DNA from: an uncultured Flavobacteriaceae bacterium
GTDB taxonomy: Bacteria; Bacteroidota; Bacteroidia; Flavobacteriales; Flavobacteriaceae
Reading direction: 5' to 3'
Length of the DNA: 64,000 nt
Assembly: GCA_938011315.1 (NCBI GenBank)
Contig: CALLUG010000035.1
Span: 94,360 to 158,359, forward strand
The notes under the pieces were generated by a model. It did no database searches. It was not told where the DNA came from and saw only the letters and a program-made list of their open reading frames with translations. Shown here piece after piece: positions 30,204-40,906 of this stretch. Within the stretch, counting starts at the first letter, position 1, and the number at the start of each line of letters is the position of its first letter. The position numbers and the translations under genes are program-made.

Positions 30204-31064
30204 TTAGGCGTTAGCAATATGGTATTTAATAAGTCCGTTTATAGGACGCTGTTCAAAATTACCAACGGTAATGTGTAATGCTTTTGCAACTTCTCGTATT
30301 TCATTTTGGTACACATAACTTATAGAGCCTACAAAGTGCACGGGGGTTGTTTGCAAAATATCTTGATATTGTAAAATCATTGTTTTTATAAACAATCGTA
30401 TCCCCTCTTTTATAAGATTATTTATATAGTTTGAACTTTTGTTTGAAGCCATAAATTCTGCAAAAGATGCTAAATAGGCATTGGGATGGGCCTGTTTATA
30501 TAAATTATGTTTTATGGTATCGGCACTCAAATCGTACTTATTTGCAAATGCTATTTTTAAGTCTTTAGGCATGGTATTAAAATAATAATCTCTTAGTAAT
30601 TGTCTTCCAAAATAGTTACCTGAAGCATCGTCCATAATAGAATAACCTAAAGCATCTACACGTTGATGCAGCTGTTTACCGTCGTAATAACTACAATTAG
30701 ATCCTGTACCTAAAATACAAACTATTGCAGCCTGTTTTGGAGTGCTAAGCGTTGCATATACTGCGGCATAAGTATCTTCTTTGACAACAATTTTTGCTTT
30801 AGCAAAGTATTGTTTTAAAACAGTATAAAGTATTTCCCTTGGCTTTTCTGTGCCGCAACCTGCACCATAAAAAAATACTTTAGTAATGTCATTTTTTACT
30901 GTCTTCAAGGCTTCGTTTTGATTAATAATTTCAAAAAGGTTTTGCGCTGAAAGTATTGCAGGGTTTAGCCCTTTTGTGTGTATTGTGTTTTGTAATGTTT
31001 TTCCTTGTTTACTAATTATTAACCAATCGCACTTTGTAGAGCCACTGTCTGCTATCAATATCAT
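30204..31064 (-). CDS. N-acetylglucosamine kinase-like BadF/BadG ATPase
   Basis: MILIADSGSTKCDWLI phosphate-binding motif, ILGTGSNCSYYDG. Start at 31064 preferred over 31115. Confidence 0.85.
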   Translation of the reverse strand: MILIADSGSTKCDWLIISKQGKTLQNTIHTKGLNPAILSAQNLFEIINQNEALKTVKNDITKVFFYGAGCGTEKPREILYTVLKQYFAKAKIVVKEDTYAAVYATLSTPKQAAIVCILGTGSNCSYYDGKQLHQRVDALGYSIMDDASGNYFGRQLLRDYYFNTMPKDLKIAFANKYDLSADTIKHNLYKQAHPNAYLASFAEFMASNKSSNYINNLIKEGIRLFIKTMILQYQDILQTTPVHFVGSISYVYQNEIREVAKALHITVGNFEQRPINGLIKYHIANA

Positions 31065-31166
31065 AAGTTTTTTTGTTTTTAAAGTTACTAATTTAATGTA
31101 AAAACAAATTGGCAACGTTTTAATTTGAATAAATACATTTGCTAAACTAAAATTTAGTTAAGATTA

Positions 31167-34100
31167 CTAATTTTTAGATTTCTTAGATACTTTTTTGGAT
31201 TTAAAATTTACAAAGTCTGAAAACTCCTCCTCCTCTACTGGTTTGTTTTCTTTTTTGTTTTGTTTGGCTTTCTTTCTAAATAGTTTAGAAAATAACTCTC
31301 TTAAATTGTTAAACTCTACATTATAGGATAAGCCTACCCCTTGTGTGTACCCTATTTGCTCTCCAAAGGTTCTAATATTGTTTTCTCTATTAAAAAACTT
31401 GAGCGATAAGGTACGATCCTCATTTAGTAATAATTCAATTTCAAAATTACCTGCAACAATCGTTTCACTTACGCCACCAATAGGGATACCTACATCGCCA
31501 TTGATAAGAATTTTATCACTAATTTTTGTGCTTAAACTTGCCACAAAACGATCGTCCGATTGAAAGTCTGGGGTATTTTCTCCTAACTGGTAATCGATTC
31601 CTATTTCAAAATTACCATTATCTGCAGAAAGAAAATCGTTAATGATTGATTTTATACCGTCCGAAAATAGTCCAAAAGCATCTTGAGATCTAAAGTTTAA
31701 CTCACTCTTAAAAGATCCTGTTGCTAATAACGATAGAGCTTGAAATTGTTTTGTATCGTTATCGTTTAGCCTATAATCTAATTCAGATTTTACTGTAGAG
31801 TTTACTGTGGGGAAATTCAAGTTAAAATTGATATCTGGTTGTTCTAGCTGTCCTGTGAGTTCAATTTCTACCTCAACAGGAATACTTTGACTGGTTGGGT
31901 TATCTAGTAATACCGATGGATTGGCCCTTATGCCATCATGCAGAGCACGGATATTTATTTGTGCGTCTAGCGGGTCTCCCTCCCAAACTAATGTCCCGCC
32001 TTGTTTTACTTTAAATTGCTTTTGTATTTTTAAAAGCCCTGGTGATATAAAGTTATAGTTCCCATTATTAATCACAAAATCACCAAACATATCAAACTTA
32101 TCATTTGTGTTAATACGCATTAGTATTCCTCCATCACCACGACCACGAATTGTACTTCCTGTTTCTTTGTCAATAACAATTTCTATTTCTGCATTTTGAT
32201 TAATATCCAAATCAAAACCTAGCTCTAATCCTGCCACATTGTTTAGACCAAGTAGTTCGCCTTTAAGCTTGGCTGCTTTTTCTTCGGGAGTAACAAAGTG
32301 AATAAAAGAGCTTGTGCCAAATGTTTCGGCATCGTTAAGGGGGATTACAAACACAGTGCCTTGCTCTGTTGCGACTTCGGCATCAATTTTCAATTCAGAT
32401 ACAGGCCCCTTAATAGCAATATCCCCTCCAACAAATCCAGTACCGTAGTACAAAGCGTCTTCACTATCTTGAGTATTTAAAACCAAAATCCGGTTAGAGT
32501 CAATGTTTAAATCTAAGTCCCAATTTGTAAAATTAACATGGCTTATACGCCCTGTTAAATTGGCTTCTGACGAGTAGGCTACGTCTGTTAATCTTGCATT
32601 ATTAAAATTAAAAGACTGTTCGTTTAGGGTAACAATGGTTTTATCGGCAAAATTGTAATCTACATTTAGATAAGGTATCGTTAAACCTCCTTTGTTTAAA
32701 TTTAAGTCGCCTGTAATAGTTGGCCGATTTAAGCGTCCAGAAACTTTTATACCACCTTCTACCTCGCCTCTAATATTGGTAATAACGCCACTACCAAATG
32801 GAGTTAATGGGTTTAATATAAACTTATCGAAATCAACTTTTAGATTAATACTAGGATTATTTTGAGATACGTTTACATTACCAATAACAGACAACGATTT
32901 GTGCTTATCATCTTTTAAGCTCATATTAATATCGTAATCGGTAAGGGTTTCTCGACCCACTATATTTGCCTTAAATGATCCAAAATTAAAATTATTAATA
33001 TTAAAATCGTCAATCACAATATTCGATTCCGGCAGATATCCTCCCCCATTTTGTTTAACCTGCAATGTTCCGTTTACGTTTCCTGCCAAGGCTAAGCTAT
33101 CTATTTTGGGGGTGATTTTTATAAGGTCTACGTTTTTAAATTCTAAATTAATATTTTTGTAACTAGAGTCTTTTATAACGCCCGATAGTGCAATTTCTTC
33201 TTCTAAGTGAGTAAGGTTAATTTTATTAAATGTTATGTTTTTAAATTCTCTATCAAACTCAACTTTATTAAACTGGTTTTTATTTTCGTTAATATACCAA
33301 GTATTATCTTTAAATAATACTTTGGATTTTTTAAATCCAACTACCGATGTATTACTCGAGTCTATGGTATAATATAGGCTTAAATCAAAATTATCTGTAT
33401 TGGTTCGTCCTCCTTTAAAGGCGGTGCTAACAATTAAAGTATCGTTTTGAGTGGTGTTAATGAGGTTGAAATCTGAAACTTTATAATATTTAGTATCCAC
33501 CTTACCTACTTCTAAAAAGGTATTAAATAAGGGATTGTTGTTGTTAACTGTAAGATTAATATTACTAAATTGATTATCGTTTAAGTTTATGTATTTTGAG
33601 TTAAATTTAAGATTAAACTTAGTGGCATCAGTCTCTAAATGACCTTTAAAAAAAGTGTTATCGGCCAGTTGAAGATTAGGTAAAAATACTTCTGCTATTT
33701 TATTATGCACTTTAAAATTAAAATCCATAAACTGTTCTTTAGCAATATTATGAGCTTCATAGTTTGTATAGATACTTCCTATAGCATTTTCTAACAACTT
33801 AAGTGCATCTTTAAAAATAAACTTACCGTTTAAGCTCCCCTCTATAATATCTGGAGAATTTATGGTTAGGTATCTAATGTCATTTTTAAAAATAGAGGAC
33901 AGTTCAAAATCTTTAAAGTTATAGACCTCGTTTTGATTTTTGTACTGTGTATTTTTAAACGTTATGCGACCGTAAGCATTGTCAATGTTCGTCCCTTTTA
34001 TATTCATCTTAACCAAACCTTTGAATATAGAAATGCTATCTTTAGTTATAACATTAAGTGCATCTAGGTTTGCTCGACCTACATTGGCAGTAAAATTGTA

Positions 34101-35570
34101 ATTGTTTTCGGTGTTTGTAAAATCGACTAAACCATTAAATTTCAAATCAAGATTGGGGTCTTTTGCTATTAGCTGTCCATTAAAAATATTATCTTGAAAA
34201 TTGCCCGATAACGCTAAATTGCTATAATGATAGTTATTATAATAAAAACTAGAAAAATTGCCTTTTACTAAAGTGTTTAGTGTTTTTAAATTAAAACCCT
34301 TGCCATCAACATTTAAGTTTGCAGAAGCGTAGCCTAATTTGTTTTCAGGAAATATTTTATCCAAATTAAATTGTTCTAAAATAAGATTTCCTTTGTAGCT
34401 TAGTTTTTTTAGTTCATCAATGTGCTGTAATTCTACCTTTGATTGTAGTGTCCCTAATTTTGAATTTAAAACAATATCCGTATCAAGTTGGGTTTTGGTT
34501 AGTGTTGAATTTCCTTTTATTGTAAAACGCCCTAAACTATCTAGTTGCTTCGGAAAAACGTTGTTAAGCATTTTGGGTAGTAATGTCTGTAAATCATCTG
34601 TGCTAGTGCTTAGAGCGTTGTAATTACCTTCCATGTAGAAGGAGTTTTTTCCAAAAATATTTTTGAATTTTAAGTCTCCTTGCACTGATGTTTCACTTGC
34701 TGCTGTAAGTGTTACATTACTCGCTAGTAAGTGATTTAATGTTCCTGAAAAGTTTGCTTTTAGTTTTACGTACTGCTTGGAGCCAAACTCGTTGTAATAC
34801 CTATTTAACTCACTCAATGCTATATTGGATGACGTAAAATTAGCTGTTAACTGTACTTTATTTACAAATTGAGGTAAATCTTTAAGTTGGTAACTAAATT
34901 TTAAATTTCCGTTTAAAAACGATTTTTTGGTTTTAATACTAAGGTTTTCAAAGTTCATTTTTGTAGGAGAGTAGGCAAAATTAGTTTGTAAATTCTCTAA
35001 TGCAATGCCTTTATCTTGAAAAAAAGATAATGTATTAATGCGCGCAGTAATATCGGTTCCTAGTACTAAAAAATTAGTCGTATTAATGTTTAGATTTTTA
35101 AAATTTAGTAGTTCTGAGCTTTCAAAATTTTCATCACTAAGTATAAATTTGCTATTAGTGAAGGTAATATCGCTAGAGGATAGTAAAAATGGAGCTTTGG
35201 ATGTTGTTTTTGACGTTCCAAATTTTTCAATAAAAACATCTAGATTATTTGAGTGTTCACCCTTATATGTTTTTAAGTTAAAGTATAATTTATCCATATC
35301 AACATCGCCAAGGGTAAGCTTACCATTATATAGCTTTTTAAAGCTAATAATAGAGGTATTAAACGTTTTGGCGTATATTAAAGTATCTCGCTTGTGATCT
35401 TCTACATAAATATCTTTAAGTTCAACATCGCCATTAAATTGCAAACCTAATTTTTGGATTGTAATATTAGTATTAAAATCGCTATTTATTTTTTTAGTTA
35501 CATAACGGCCCAAGCGTGTTTGTATTGATGGTATAGATAGTAACAGTACAAACAGAATAAAAAGTAGCAA
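31167..35570 (-). CDS. TamB-like translocation/assembly module protein (AsmA/DUF490 type)
   Basis: 1467 aa; N-terminal TM then extended beta-repeat architecture; C-terminal GRGDGGILMRINTNDKFDMFGDFVINNGNYNF and TamB-like C-terminus. Confidence 0.9.
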   Translation of the reverse strand: MLLFILFVLLLSIPSIQTRLGRYVTKKINSDFNTNITIQKLGLQFNGDVELKDIYVEDHKRDTLIYAKTFNTSIISFKKLYNGKLTLGDVDMDKLYFNLKTYKGEHSNNLDVFIEKFGTSKTTSKAPFLLSSSDITFTNSKFILSDENFESSELLNFKNLNINTTNFLVLGTDITARINTLSFFQDKGIALENLQTNFAYSPTKMNFENLSIKTKKSFLNGNLKFSYQLKDLPQFVNKVQLTANFTSSNIALSELNRYYNEFGSKQYVKLKANFSGTLNHLLASNVTLTAASETSVQGDLKFKNIFGKNSFYMEGNYNALSTSTDDLQTLLPKMLNNVFPKQLDSLGRFTIKGNSTLTKTQLDTDIVLNSKLGTLQSKVELQHIDELKKLSYKGNLILEQFNLDKIFPENKLGYASANLNVDGKGFNLKTLNTLVKGNFSSFYYNNYHYSNLALSGNFQDNIFNGQLIAKDPNLDLKFNGLVDFTNTENNYNFTANVGRANLDALNVITKDSISIFKGLVKMNIKGTNIDNAYGRITFKNTQYKNQNEVYNFKDFELSSIFKNDIRYLTINSPDIIEGSLNGKFIFKDALKLLENAIGSIYTNYEAHNIAKEQFMDFNFKVHNKIAEVFLPNLQLADNTFFKGHLETDATKFNLKFNSKYINLNDNQFSNINLTVNNNNPLFNTFLEVGKVDTKYYKVSDFNLINTTQNDTLIVSTAFKGGRTNTDNFDLSLYYTIDSSNTSVVGFKKSKVLFKDNTWYINENKNQFNKVEFDREFKNITFNKINLTHLEEEIALSGVIKDSSYKNINLEFKNVDLIKITPKIDSLALAGNVNGTLQVKQNGGGYLPESNIVIDDFNINNFNFGSFKANIVGRETLTDYDINMSLKDDKHKSLSVIGNVNVSQNNPSINLKVDFDKFILNPLTPFGSGVITNIRGEVEGGIKVSGRLNRPTITGDLNLNKGGLTIPYLNVDYNFADKTIVTLNEQSFNFNNARLTDVAYSSEANLTGRISHVNFTNWDLDLNIDSNRILVLNTQDSEDALYYGTGFVGGDIAIKGPVSELKIDAEVATEQGTVFVIPLNDAETFGTSSFIHFVTPEEKAAKLKGELLGLNNVAGLELGFDLDINQNAEIEIVIDKETGSTIRGRGDGGILMRINTNDKFDMFGDFVINNGNYNFISPGLLKIQKQFKVKQGGTLVWEGDPLDAQINIRALHDGIRANPSVLLDNPTSQSIPVEVEIELTGQLEQPDINFNLNFPTVNSTVKSELDYRLNDNDTKQFQALSLLATGSFKSELNFRSQDAFGLFSDGIKSIINDFLSADNGNFEIGIDYQLGENTPDFQSDDRFVASLSTKISDKILINGDVGIPIGGVSETIVAGNFEIELLLNEDRTLSLKFFNRENNIRTFGEQIGYTQGVGLSYNVEFNNLRELFSKLFRKKAKQNKKENKPVEEEEFSDFVNFKSKKVSKKSKN

Positions 35571-35802
35571 AACGATTGCTACAAATCTTGACGTTATTTT
35601 TAATACTTTCTTAATGAGATATTTTGCTTAATAAATTGCATTACAAAGAAACTGAATTTTATGTACATAATGTTAGTGTTTTTTTAGACTTTAACGTTCT
35701 GCAATTCTCTTATTTTTTCATTTCTTTGTACTTAGATTTTATTTTTTGAATAAAATCTTACTCATAAGTGTAAAACAATAACACAAGGCGCTATTTTAAT
35801 TA

Positions 35803-36825
35803 ATGAAAACACAGGAGGTTTACATACTCGGCATCGAATCGTCTTGCGATGATACTGCAGCTTCTGTATTATACAACGGAAACGTTTTAAGTAATGTTAT
35901 TGCAACCCAAAAAATACATAAACAATACGGTGGTGTTGTACCAGAGTTAGCCTCTCGTGCTCATCAGCAAAATATTGTTCCTGTAGTTGACCAAGCGCTT
36001 AAAATTGCAGGGATAAACAAATCCCAATTAAGCGCAGTCGCATTTACTAGAGGTCCGGGACTTATGGGTGCTTTATTAGTAGGCACATCGTTTGCTAAAT
36101 CTTTGGCCTACGGATTAAACATCCCACTAATTGATGTTAACCACATGCAAGCCCATATTTTGGCACATTTTATAAACGAGGATGGATTTAAAAAACCTGA
36201 ATTTCCTTTTTTAGCAATGACTATTTCTGGAGGGCATACGCAAATTGTAAAGGTAGAACATTACTTTAACATGACTGTTATTGGCGAAACTATAGATGAT
36301 GCTGTTGGAGAGGCTTACGACAAAAGTGGTAAGATTTTAGGATTAGGGTATCCTGCTGGGCCAAAAATTGATGCCTTAGCACAACTTGGTAACCACAAAG
36401 CATTTACGTTTACAAAACCAAAAGTAAAGGGCTTGGATTTTAGTTTTTCTGGACTAAAAACAGCCATCTTGTATTTTATTCAAAAGCAAGTTAAAGAAAA
36501 TCCTAATTTTATAACAGAAAACTTAAACGATATTTGCGCCTCCATACAATACACAATTATTGGTATTCTAATTGATAAATTGAAACAAGCAAGTAACAGT
36601 ACAGGGATTAAACATATTGCTATCGGTGGAGGGGTTTCTGCAAATTCTGGCATTAGAAAAGCTTTAAAGGAAGGAGAACAAAAGTTTGGTTGGACAACCT
36701 ATGTTCCTAAGTTTGAATTTACCACAGATAATGCCGCTATGATTGCTATTGTAGGCTATTTAAAATATATTGAAAAAGATTTTTCAACACAAGATATTAC
36801 GGCTTCAGCACGCTTAAAAATCTAA
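35803..36825 (+). CDS. tsaD: tRNA N6-adenosine threonylcarbamoyltransferase TsaD
   Basis: LGIESSCDDTAASVL, GGVVPELASRAHQQNIVPV, DVNHMQAHILAHF, SGGHTQIV, GGGVSANSGIR. Confidence 0.98.
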   Translation: MKTQEVYILGIESSCDDTAASVLYNGNVLSNVIATQKIHKQYGGVVPELASRAHQQNIVPVVDQALKIAGINKSQLSAVAFTRGPGLMGALLVGTSFAKSLAYGLNIPLIDVNHMQAHILAHFINEDGFKKPEFPFLAMTISGGHTQIVKVEHYFNMTVIGETIDDAVGEAYDKSGKILGLGYPAGPKIDALAQLGNHKAFTFTKPKVKGLDFSFSGLKTAILYFIQKQVKENPNFITENLNDICASIQYTIIGILIDKLKQASNSTGIKHIAIGGGVSANSGIRKALKEGEQKFGWTTYVPKFEFTTDNAAMIAIVGYLKYIEKDFSTQDITASARLKI

Positions 36826-36827
36826 AT

Positions 36828-37535
36828 ATGCAATTATTTTATAATTTAGACCTCAATGAGCACACAAATGAGATTTCTTTTTCTAAAGAAGAAAGTAAGC
36901 ATATTTCTAAAGTACTACGAAAAAAAGAAGGAGACAGCTTGTATATTACCAATGGAAAAGGCTGGCTATTTATTGCAACAATTATTAGTGTTAGTTTTAA
37001 AGCCTGTACTGCTAAAATTGTATCCAAAACATTTCAAAAAAAGAAAGCTTACACACTACACTTAGCCGTTGCCCCCACAAAGCTTAACGATCGTTATGAG
37101 TGGTTTTTAGAAAAAGCTACAGAGATAGGAATTGATAGTATCACGCCTATTATTTGCGATCATAGCGAACGTAAATTTATTAAGGCTGCTCGTTTTAATA
37201 AAATTTTGCAATCGGCAATGAAACAATCATTAAACTACTACTTACCTATACTACATCCCGAAGTATCGTTTAAGGAGTATTTATCACAAAGTTTTAAAGG
37301 TCAGCGATACATCGCACATTGCAAAACAGATACCACACGAAACTCCATAAAGCAAGTGTTACTACCACAACAAGAGGTTACTATTGTAATAGGCCCTGAA
37401 GGGGATTTTAGTGACAAAGAAATTGATTTGGCAGTTTCTAAAGCATTTTTACCAATTACATTGGGAACAACCAGACTTCGTACAGAAACTGCAGCTATTG
37501 TAGCTGCGCATAGTGTGGCATTTATGAATGAATAA
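36828..37535 (+). CDS. rsmE: 16S rRNA (uracil1498-N3)-methyltransferase RsmE
   Basis: SFSKEESKHISKVLRKKEGD, WFLEKATEIGIDSITPII, IGPEGDFSDKEI, LGTTRLRTETAAIVA. Confidence 0.95.
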   Translation: MQLFYNLDLNEHTNEISFSKEESKHISKVLRKKEGDSLYITNGKGWLFIATIISVSFKACTAKIVSKTFQKKKAYTLHLAVAPTKLNDRYEWFLEKATEIGIDSITPIICDHSERKFIKAARFNKILQSAMKQSLNYYLPILHPEVSFKEYLSQSFKGQRYIAHCKTDTTRNSIKQVLLPQQEVTIVIGPEGDFSDKEIDLAVSKAFLPITLGTTRLRTETAAIVAAHSVAFMNE

Positions 37536-37587
37536 AATGCTGTTTTTATACCAATTGTTATTTAGCAGTGAGCTATAATTTATATTA

Positions 37588-38325
37588 CTACAAATTTATT
37601 TGACTTGCGCCTGTAATATCTAAATTGTTATTTTGAACAATAAGTACCAAACGAAGCTCATCCGTATCCTTTACTAAATTGGGAATTACTATTTGTCCCT
37701 CGCCAGACGTTTTTTCTATATCAAACTCTAATTCAGAAACCACTATATTGGAGTTATTTAATGTCCTGCTTCTATTTTCTCCACGTTTTACATAGGTTTC
37801 TCTATCGTTAACTACCAAAGCCACACGTATCGATTTATTTACTGTATTGCCTTCAATAGCATAATCAAAATTAACTTTTCCGTTATAAACTTTAGGTTTA
37901 CTAATAGCTATTGTGTTTGCCGATTGTTTTGATAAGTAAGCTTCTAACTTTGTTTTCATGGTATTACGCTGTGAACCAACAAAGTGTTCTTTGCCATTAA
38001 TAACTACTTGTGGGGTATAAATAGAGCTACTATAAAATTTACTTCCATAAATACGTTGTTTTTTTGTAAATAGTTGTTTTGCGAAAGGATCTTTCCAACC
38101 TATATAATCCCAATAATCTACATGATAAGAAAGCGTCACAACATCTGTTTCGCTATATGTTTGTTTAACTTCTTTTAGTAGCTGGTCTGCTGGTGGGCAG
38201 CTAGAACAACCTTGTGAGGTAAAAAGTTCTAAAACAACTACGGGCTTAAAACTATCTTTTGGCGTATGGTCTGTTTTAAAAAATGATAAACTTGCCATAA
38301 TTAAAGTTAAAAAAAAGTATTGCAT
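37588..38325 (-). CDS. DUF1223 domain thioredoxin-fold protein
   Basis: VVLELFTSQGCSSCPPADQLL, LSYHVDYWDYIGWKDPF. Confidence 0.9.
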   Translation of the reverse strand: MQYFFLTLIMASLSFFKTDHTPKDSFKPVVVLELFTSQGCSSCPPADQLLKEVKQTYSETDVVTLSYHVDYWDYIGWKDPFAKQLFTKKQRIYGSKFYSSSIYTPQVVINGKEHFVGSQRNTMKTKLEAYLSKQSANTIAISKPKVYNGKVNFDYAIEGNTVNKSIRVALVVNDRETYVKRGENRSRTLNNSNIVVSELEFDIEKTSGEGQIVIPNLVKDTDELRLVLIVQNNNLDITGASQINL

Positions 38326-38349
38326 CTTAAAAATTTTTATTTTTGAGCT

Positions 38350-39021
38350 ATGGTAATAGGTTCGCAGTTTAAATATAATCTTACAGTAATCGTTAGTATT
38401 ATAGCATTTTTAACGTTTTTTAGGCATAACGCCCAAGAAGTTGCTATACTCAAATATAAAGGTGGTGGAGATTGGTATGCTAACCCTACAGCACTGCCCA
38501 ATCTTATAAAATATGCCAATAAAACAATTAACACTACAATTAATGAAAATGTACAAACAGTAGATGTTGGTAGTGTTGACATTTTTCAATATCCTTTTTT
38601 GCACATGACGGGACATGGAAATGTATTTTTTAGCGAGGACGATGCTCAAAATCTAAAAGATTACTTGCTTTCTGGAGGGTTTTTACATATTGACGACAAT
38701 TACGGAATGCAACCCTACCTAACTAAAGCACTTAAAAATGTATTTCCTAATCAAGAACTTATTGAGCTTCCCAAAACTCACGAGATTTTTAATCTTGTAA
38801 ATAAATTTCCAAATGGGCTTCCAAAAATACACGAGCATGATGGAAAACGACCACAGGCGTTCGGATTATTTCATAAAGGACGGTTAATTTTATTATTTAC
38901 TGTAGAAAGTGACTTGGGCGATGGGTGGGAAGACCCTATTATACATAACGACCCGCCTGAGGTTAGAGAAAAAGCTTTAAAAATGGGTGCTAATATTTTA
39001 AAATACGCCTTCAATCACTAA
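38350..39021 (+). CDS. DUF4159 domain-containing protein
   Basis: Signal peptide; FLHMTGHGNVFFSEDDAQNLKDYLLSGGFLHIDDNYGM. Confidence 0.88.
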   Translation: MVIGSQFKYNLTVIVSIIAFLTFFRHNAQEVAILKYKGGGDWYANPTALPNLIKYANKTINTTINENVQTVDVGSVDIFQYPFLHMTGHGNVFFSEDDAQNLKDYLLSGGFLHIDDNYGMQPYLTKALKNVFPNQELIELPKTHEIFNLVNKFPNGLPKIHEHDGKRPQAFGLFHKGRLILLFTVESDLGDGWEDPIIHNDPPEVREKALKMGANILKYAFNH

Positions 39022-39025
39022 ATAA

Positions 39026-39181
39026 ATGATTAAAAAAAACACATTCACTTTCAAGGCATTCGCTTTTATACTTACGCTTATACTTGTGTTTGTATCAATG
39101 TATGAGCTAAATGCACATACCTATAGTAGCGGTGTTAGAAACTACGATTTGCACTGGGGGCTTTTAAAGGTTTTTAAATAA
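39026..39181 (+). CDS. Small predicted membrane/exported protein, 51 aa
   Basis: ORF absent from the supplied track: MIKKNTFTFKAFAFILTLILVFVSMYELNAHTYSSGVRNYDLHWGLLKVFK*. The TAA overlaps the ATG of the next gene by 1 nt. Confidence 0.65.
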   Translation: MIKKNTFTFKAFAFILTLILVFVSMYELNAHTYSSGVRNYDLHWGLLKVFK

Positions 39182-39693
39182 TGCAGCTTAACCATGATAA
39201 CAGTTATTTTGTAACACAACAATTTCCTATAACCATAGTGTGCGACAATGTTACTAATGCTCCAAACATTGGTAGTTTATTTCGCATTTCGGATGCCTTT
39301 GGTGTAGAAAAACTTATACTTTGTGGGTCTTCAATTCATTTAGGAAGACGCATGACTAAAACCTCTAGATCTACAGAGCGTATTGTTAACTACCATATAG
39401 AAAAAACAGCCTTAGCTACTGTTAAAGCCTTAAAAACCAAAAATTACCATATTATTGCTTTAGAAATTACAAATACTAGTATCCCTATTCATGAGTTTAA
39501 ACTAAGTCATGCAAAGCAACCCATAGCCTTAATTGTTGGTAACGAAAATTTTGGTATTAACGATGCACTACTTAAACAAGCAGATACAGTAACGCATATT
39601 AATATGTTTGGGGCAAATAGCAGCATGAATGTCGTACAAGCAACAAATATTGCGTTATACGAACTTACAAAACAACTTACAACAAATCTTTGA
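39181..39693 (+). CDS. TrmH/SpoU-family RNA methyltransferase
   Basis: CDNVTNAPNIGSLFRISDAFGVEKLILCG, ALIVGNENFGI, NMFGANSSMNVVQATNIALYE. Confidence 0.94.
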   Translation: MQLNHDNSYFVTQQFPITIVCDNVTNAPNIGSLFRISDAFGVEKLILCGSSIHLGRRMTKTSRSTERIVNYHIEKTALATVKALKTKNYHIIALEITNTSIPIHEFKLSHAKQPIALIVGNENFGINDALLKQADTVTHINMFGANSSMNVVQATNIALYELTKQLTTNL

Positions 39694-40877
39694 ATATTGC
39701 AGTATTACATACAGCGGTTCAAAACTTTATTAACGAACACTTAGATGCGAACCTTAATACACTAGCCTTAAAAGGGACAGAATTTAAACAAGTAAGTACA
39801 CAAGAAATTATAGAACAAATTGAAGCCAAAAATAAATGTAACAAAAAACTATTGTCATGGTTTAACGCAACTAATATCTACTACCCCAACAAAGTTAATA
39901 TAGCACAAAGTTCCTCTGAGCTTACTGCAATTTATAAATCAAGCTTAATTTCCGGAACATCAATTATAGATCTTACAGGGGGTTTTGGCGTTGATGCTTA
40001 TTATTTTTCTAAACAGCTAAAACAGGTTATACATTGCGAACTTAACGCCTTGTTATCTACTATTGCAAATCATAACTTCAAACAATTACAAGCCAATAAT
40101 ATTACGTGCCTTACTAGAGATGGCTTAAAATATTTAGAAACAACTAAACTTAATTTTGATTGGATATACCTCGATCCCTCGCGACGTCACCTTAGTAAAG
40201 GAAAAGTATTTTATTTCAAAGATTGCTTACCCAATGTTCCCGAGCACTTAGAACGCTTGTTTAAACATTCTAAAAATATTCTAATAAAGGCATCTCCTAT
40301 GCTAGATATATCGATAGGACTTAAGGAATTACAGTTTATAAAAGCCATCCACATTGTTGCTGTAAATAATGACGTTAAAGAAGTTTTATTTTGTTTAGAA
40401 AAAGACTTTACAGGTGGGGTATGTATTAAAACGATTAACCTAAACGCAACCTATACACAAAAATTTAGTTTCTTATTACAGCAAGAATCTTTAGCAAAAC
40501 CAAGTTACGGAAAAGTACAAGAATACCTATACGAGCCTAATCGTGCTATTTTAAAATCTGGAGCGTTTAACTTAATTGCTACAGAGCTAAACTTACTCAA
40601 ATTACACAAGCATTCGCACTTATACACGTCTAAAAAGTTAATTGATTTTCCTGGCCGTCGCTTTAAAGTTATTAATACTGTTCCGTATTCAAAAAAAACA
40701 ATTGCGAAAATTATTGCAAATCAAAAAATAAACCTAAGTACTAGAAATTTTCCTGAAAGTGTTGCTCAGTTAAAAGCAAAATTTAAGCTAAAAGACGGCG
40801 GTGATGTTTATGTTTTTTTCACAACATTAGAGGGCGATAAAAAAATAGTTGTATTCTGTGAAAAAACTAAGTTTTAA
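39690..40877 (+). CDS. THUMP-like class I SAM-dependent methyltransferase
   Basis: IDLTGGFGVDAYYFSKQ, DWIYLDPSRRHLSKGKVF; C-terminal THUMP-like region. Confidence 0.88.
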   Translation: MNIAVLHTAVQNFINEHLDANLNTLALKGTEFKQVSTQEIIEQIEAKNKCNKKLLSWFNATNIYYPNKVNIAQSSSELTAIYKSSLISGTSIIDLTGGFGVDAYYFSKQLKQVIHCELNALLSTIANHNFKQLQANNITCLTRDGLKYLETTKLNFDWIYLDPSRRHLSKGKVFYFKDCLPNVPEHLERLFKHSKNILIKASPMLDISIGLKELQFIKAIHIVAVNNDVKEVLFCLEKDFTGGVCIKTINLNATYTQKFSFLLQQESLAKPSYGKVQEYLYEPNRAILKSGAFNLIATELNLLKLHKHSHLYTSKKLIDFPGRRFKVINTVPYSKKTIAKIIANQKINLSTRNFPESVAQLKAKFKLKDGGDVYVFFTTLEGDKKIVVFCEKTKF

Positions 40878-40906
40878 CCTTAATTTTATTTAAAAAATAT
40901 AGCTCT

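Noticed and set aside
31345-35397. Plus-strand ORFs antisense to the tamB-like gene (72, 60, 67, 119 aa)
   Set aside because: Shadow ORFs of a long coding frame; no independent coding evidence.
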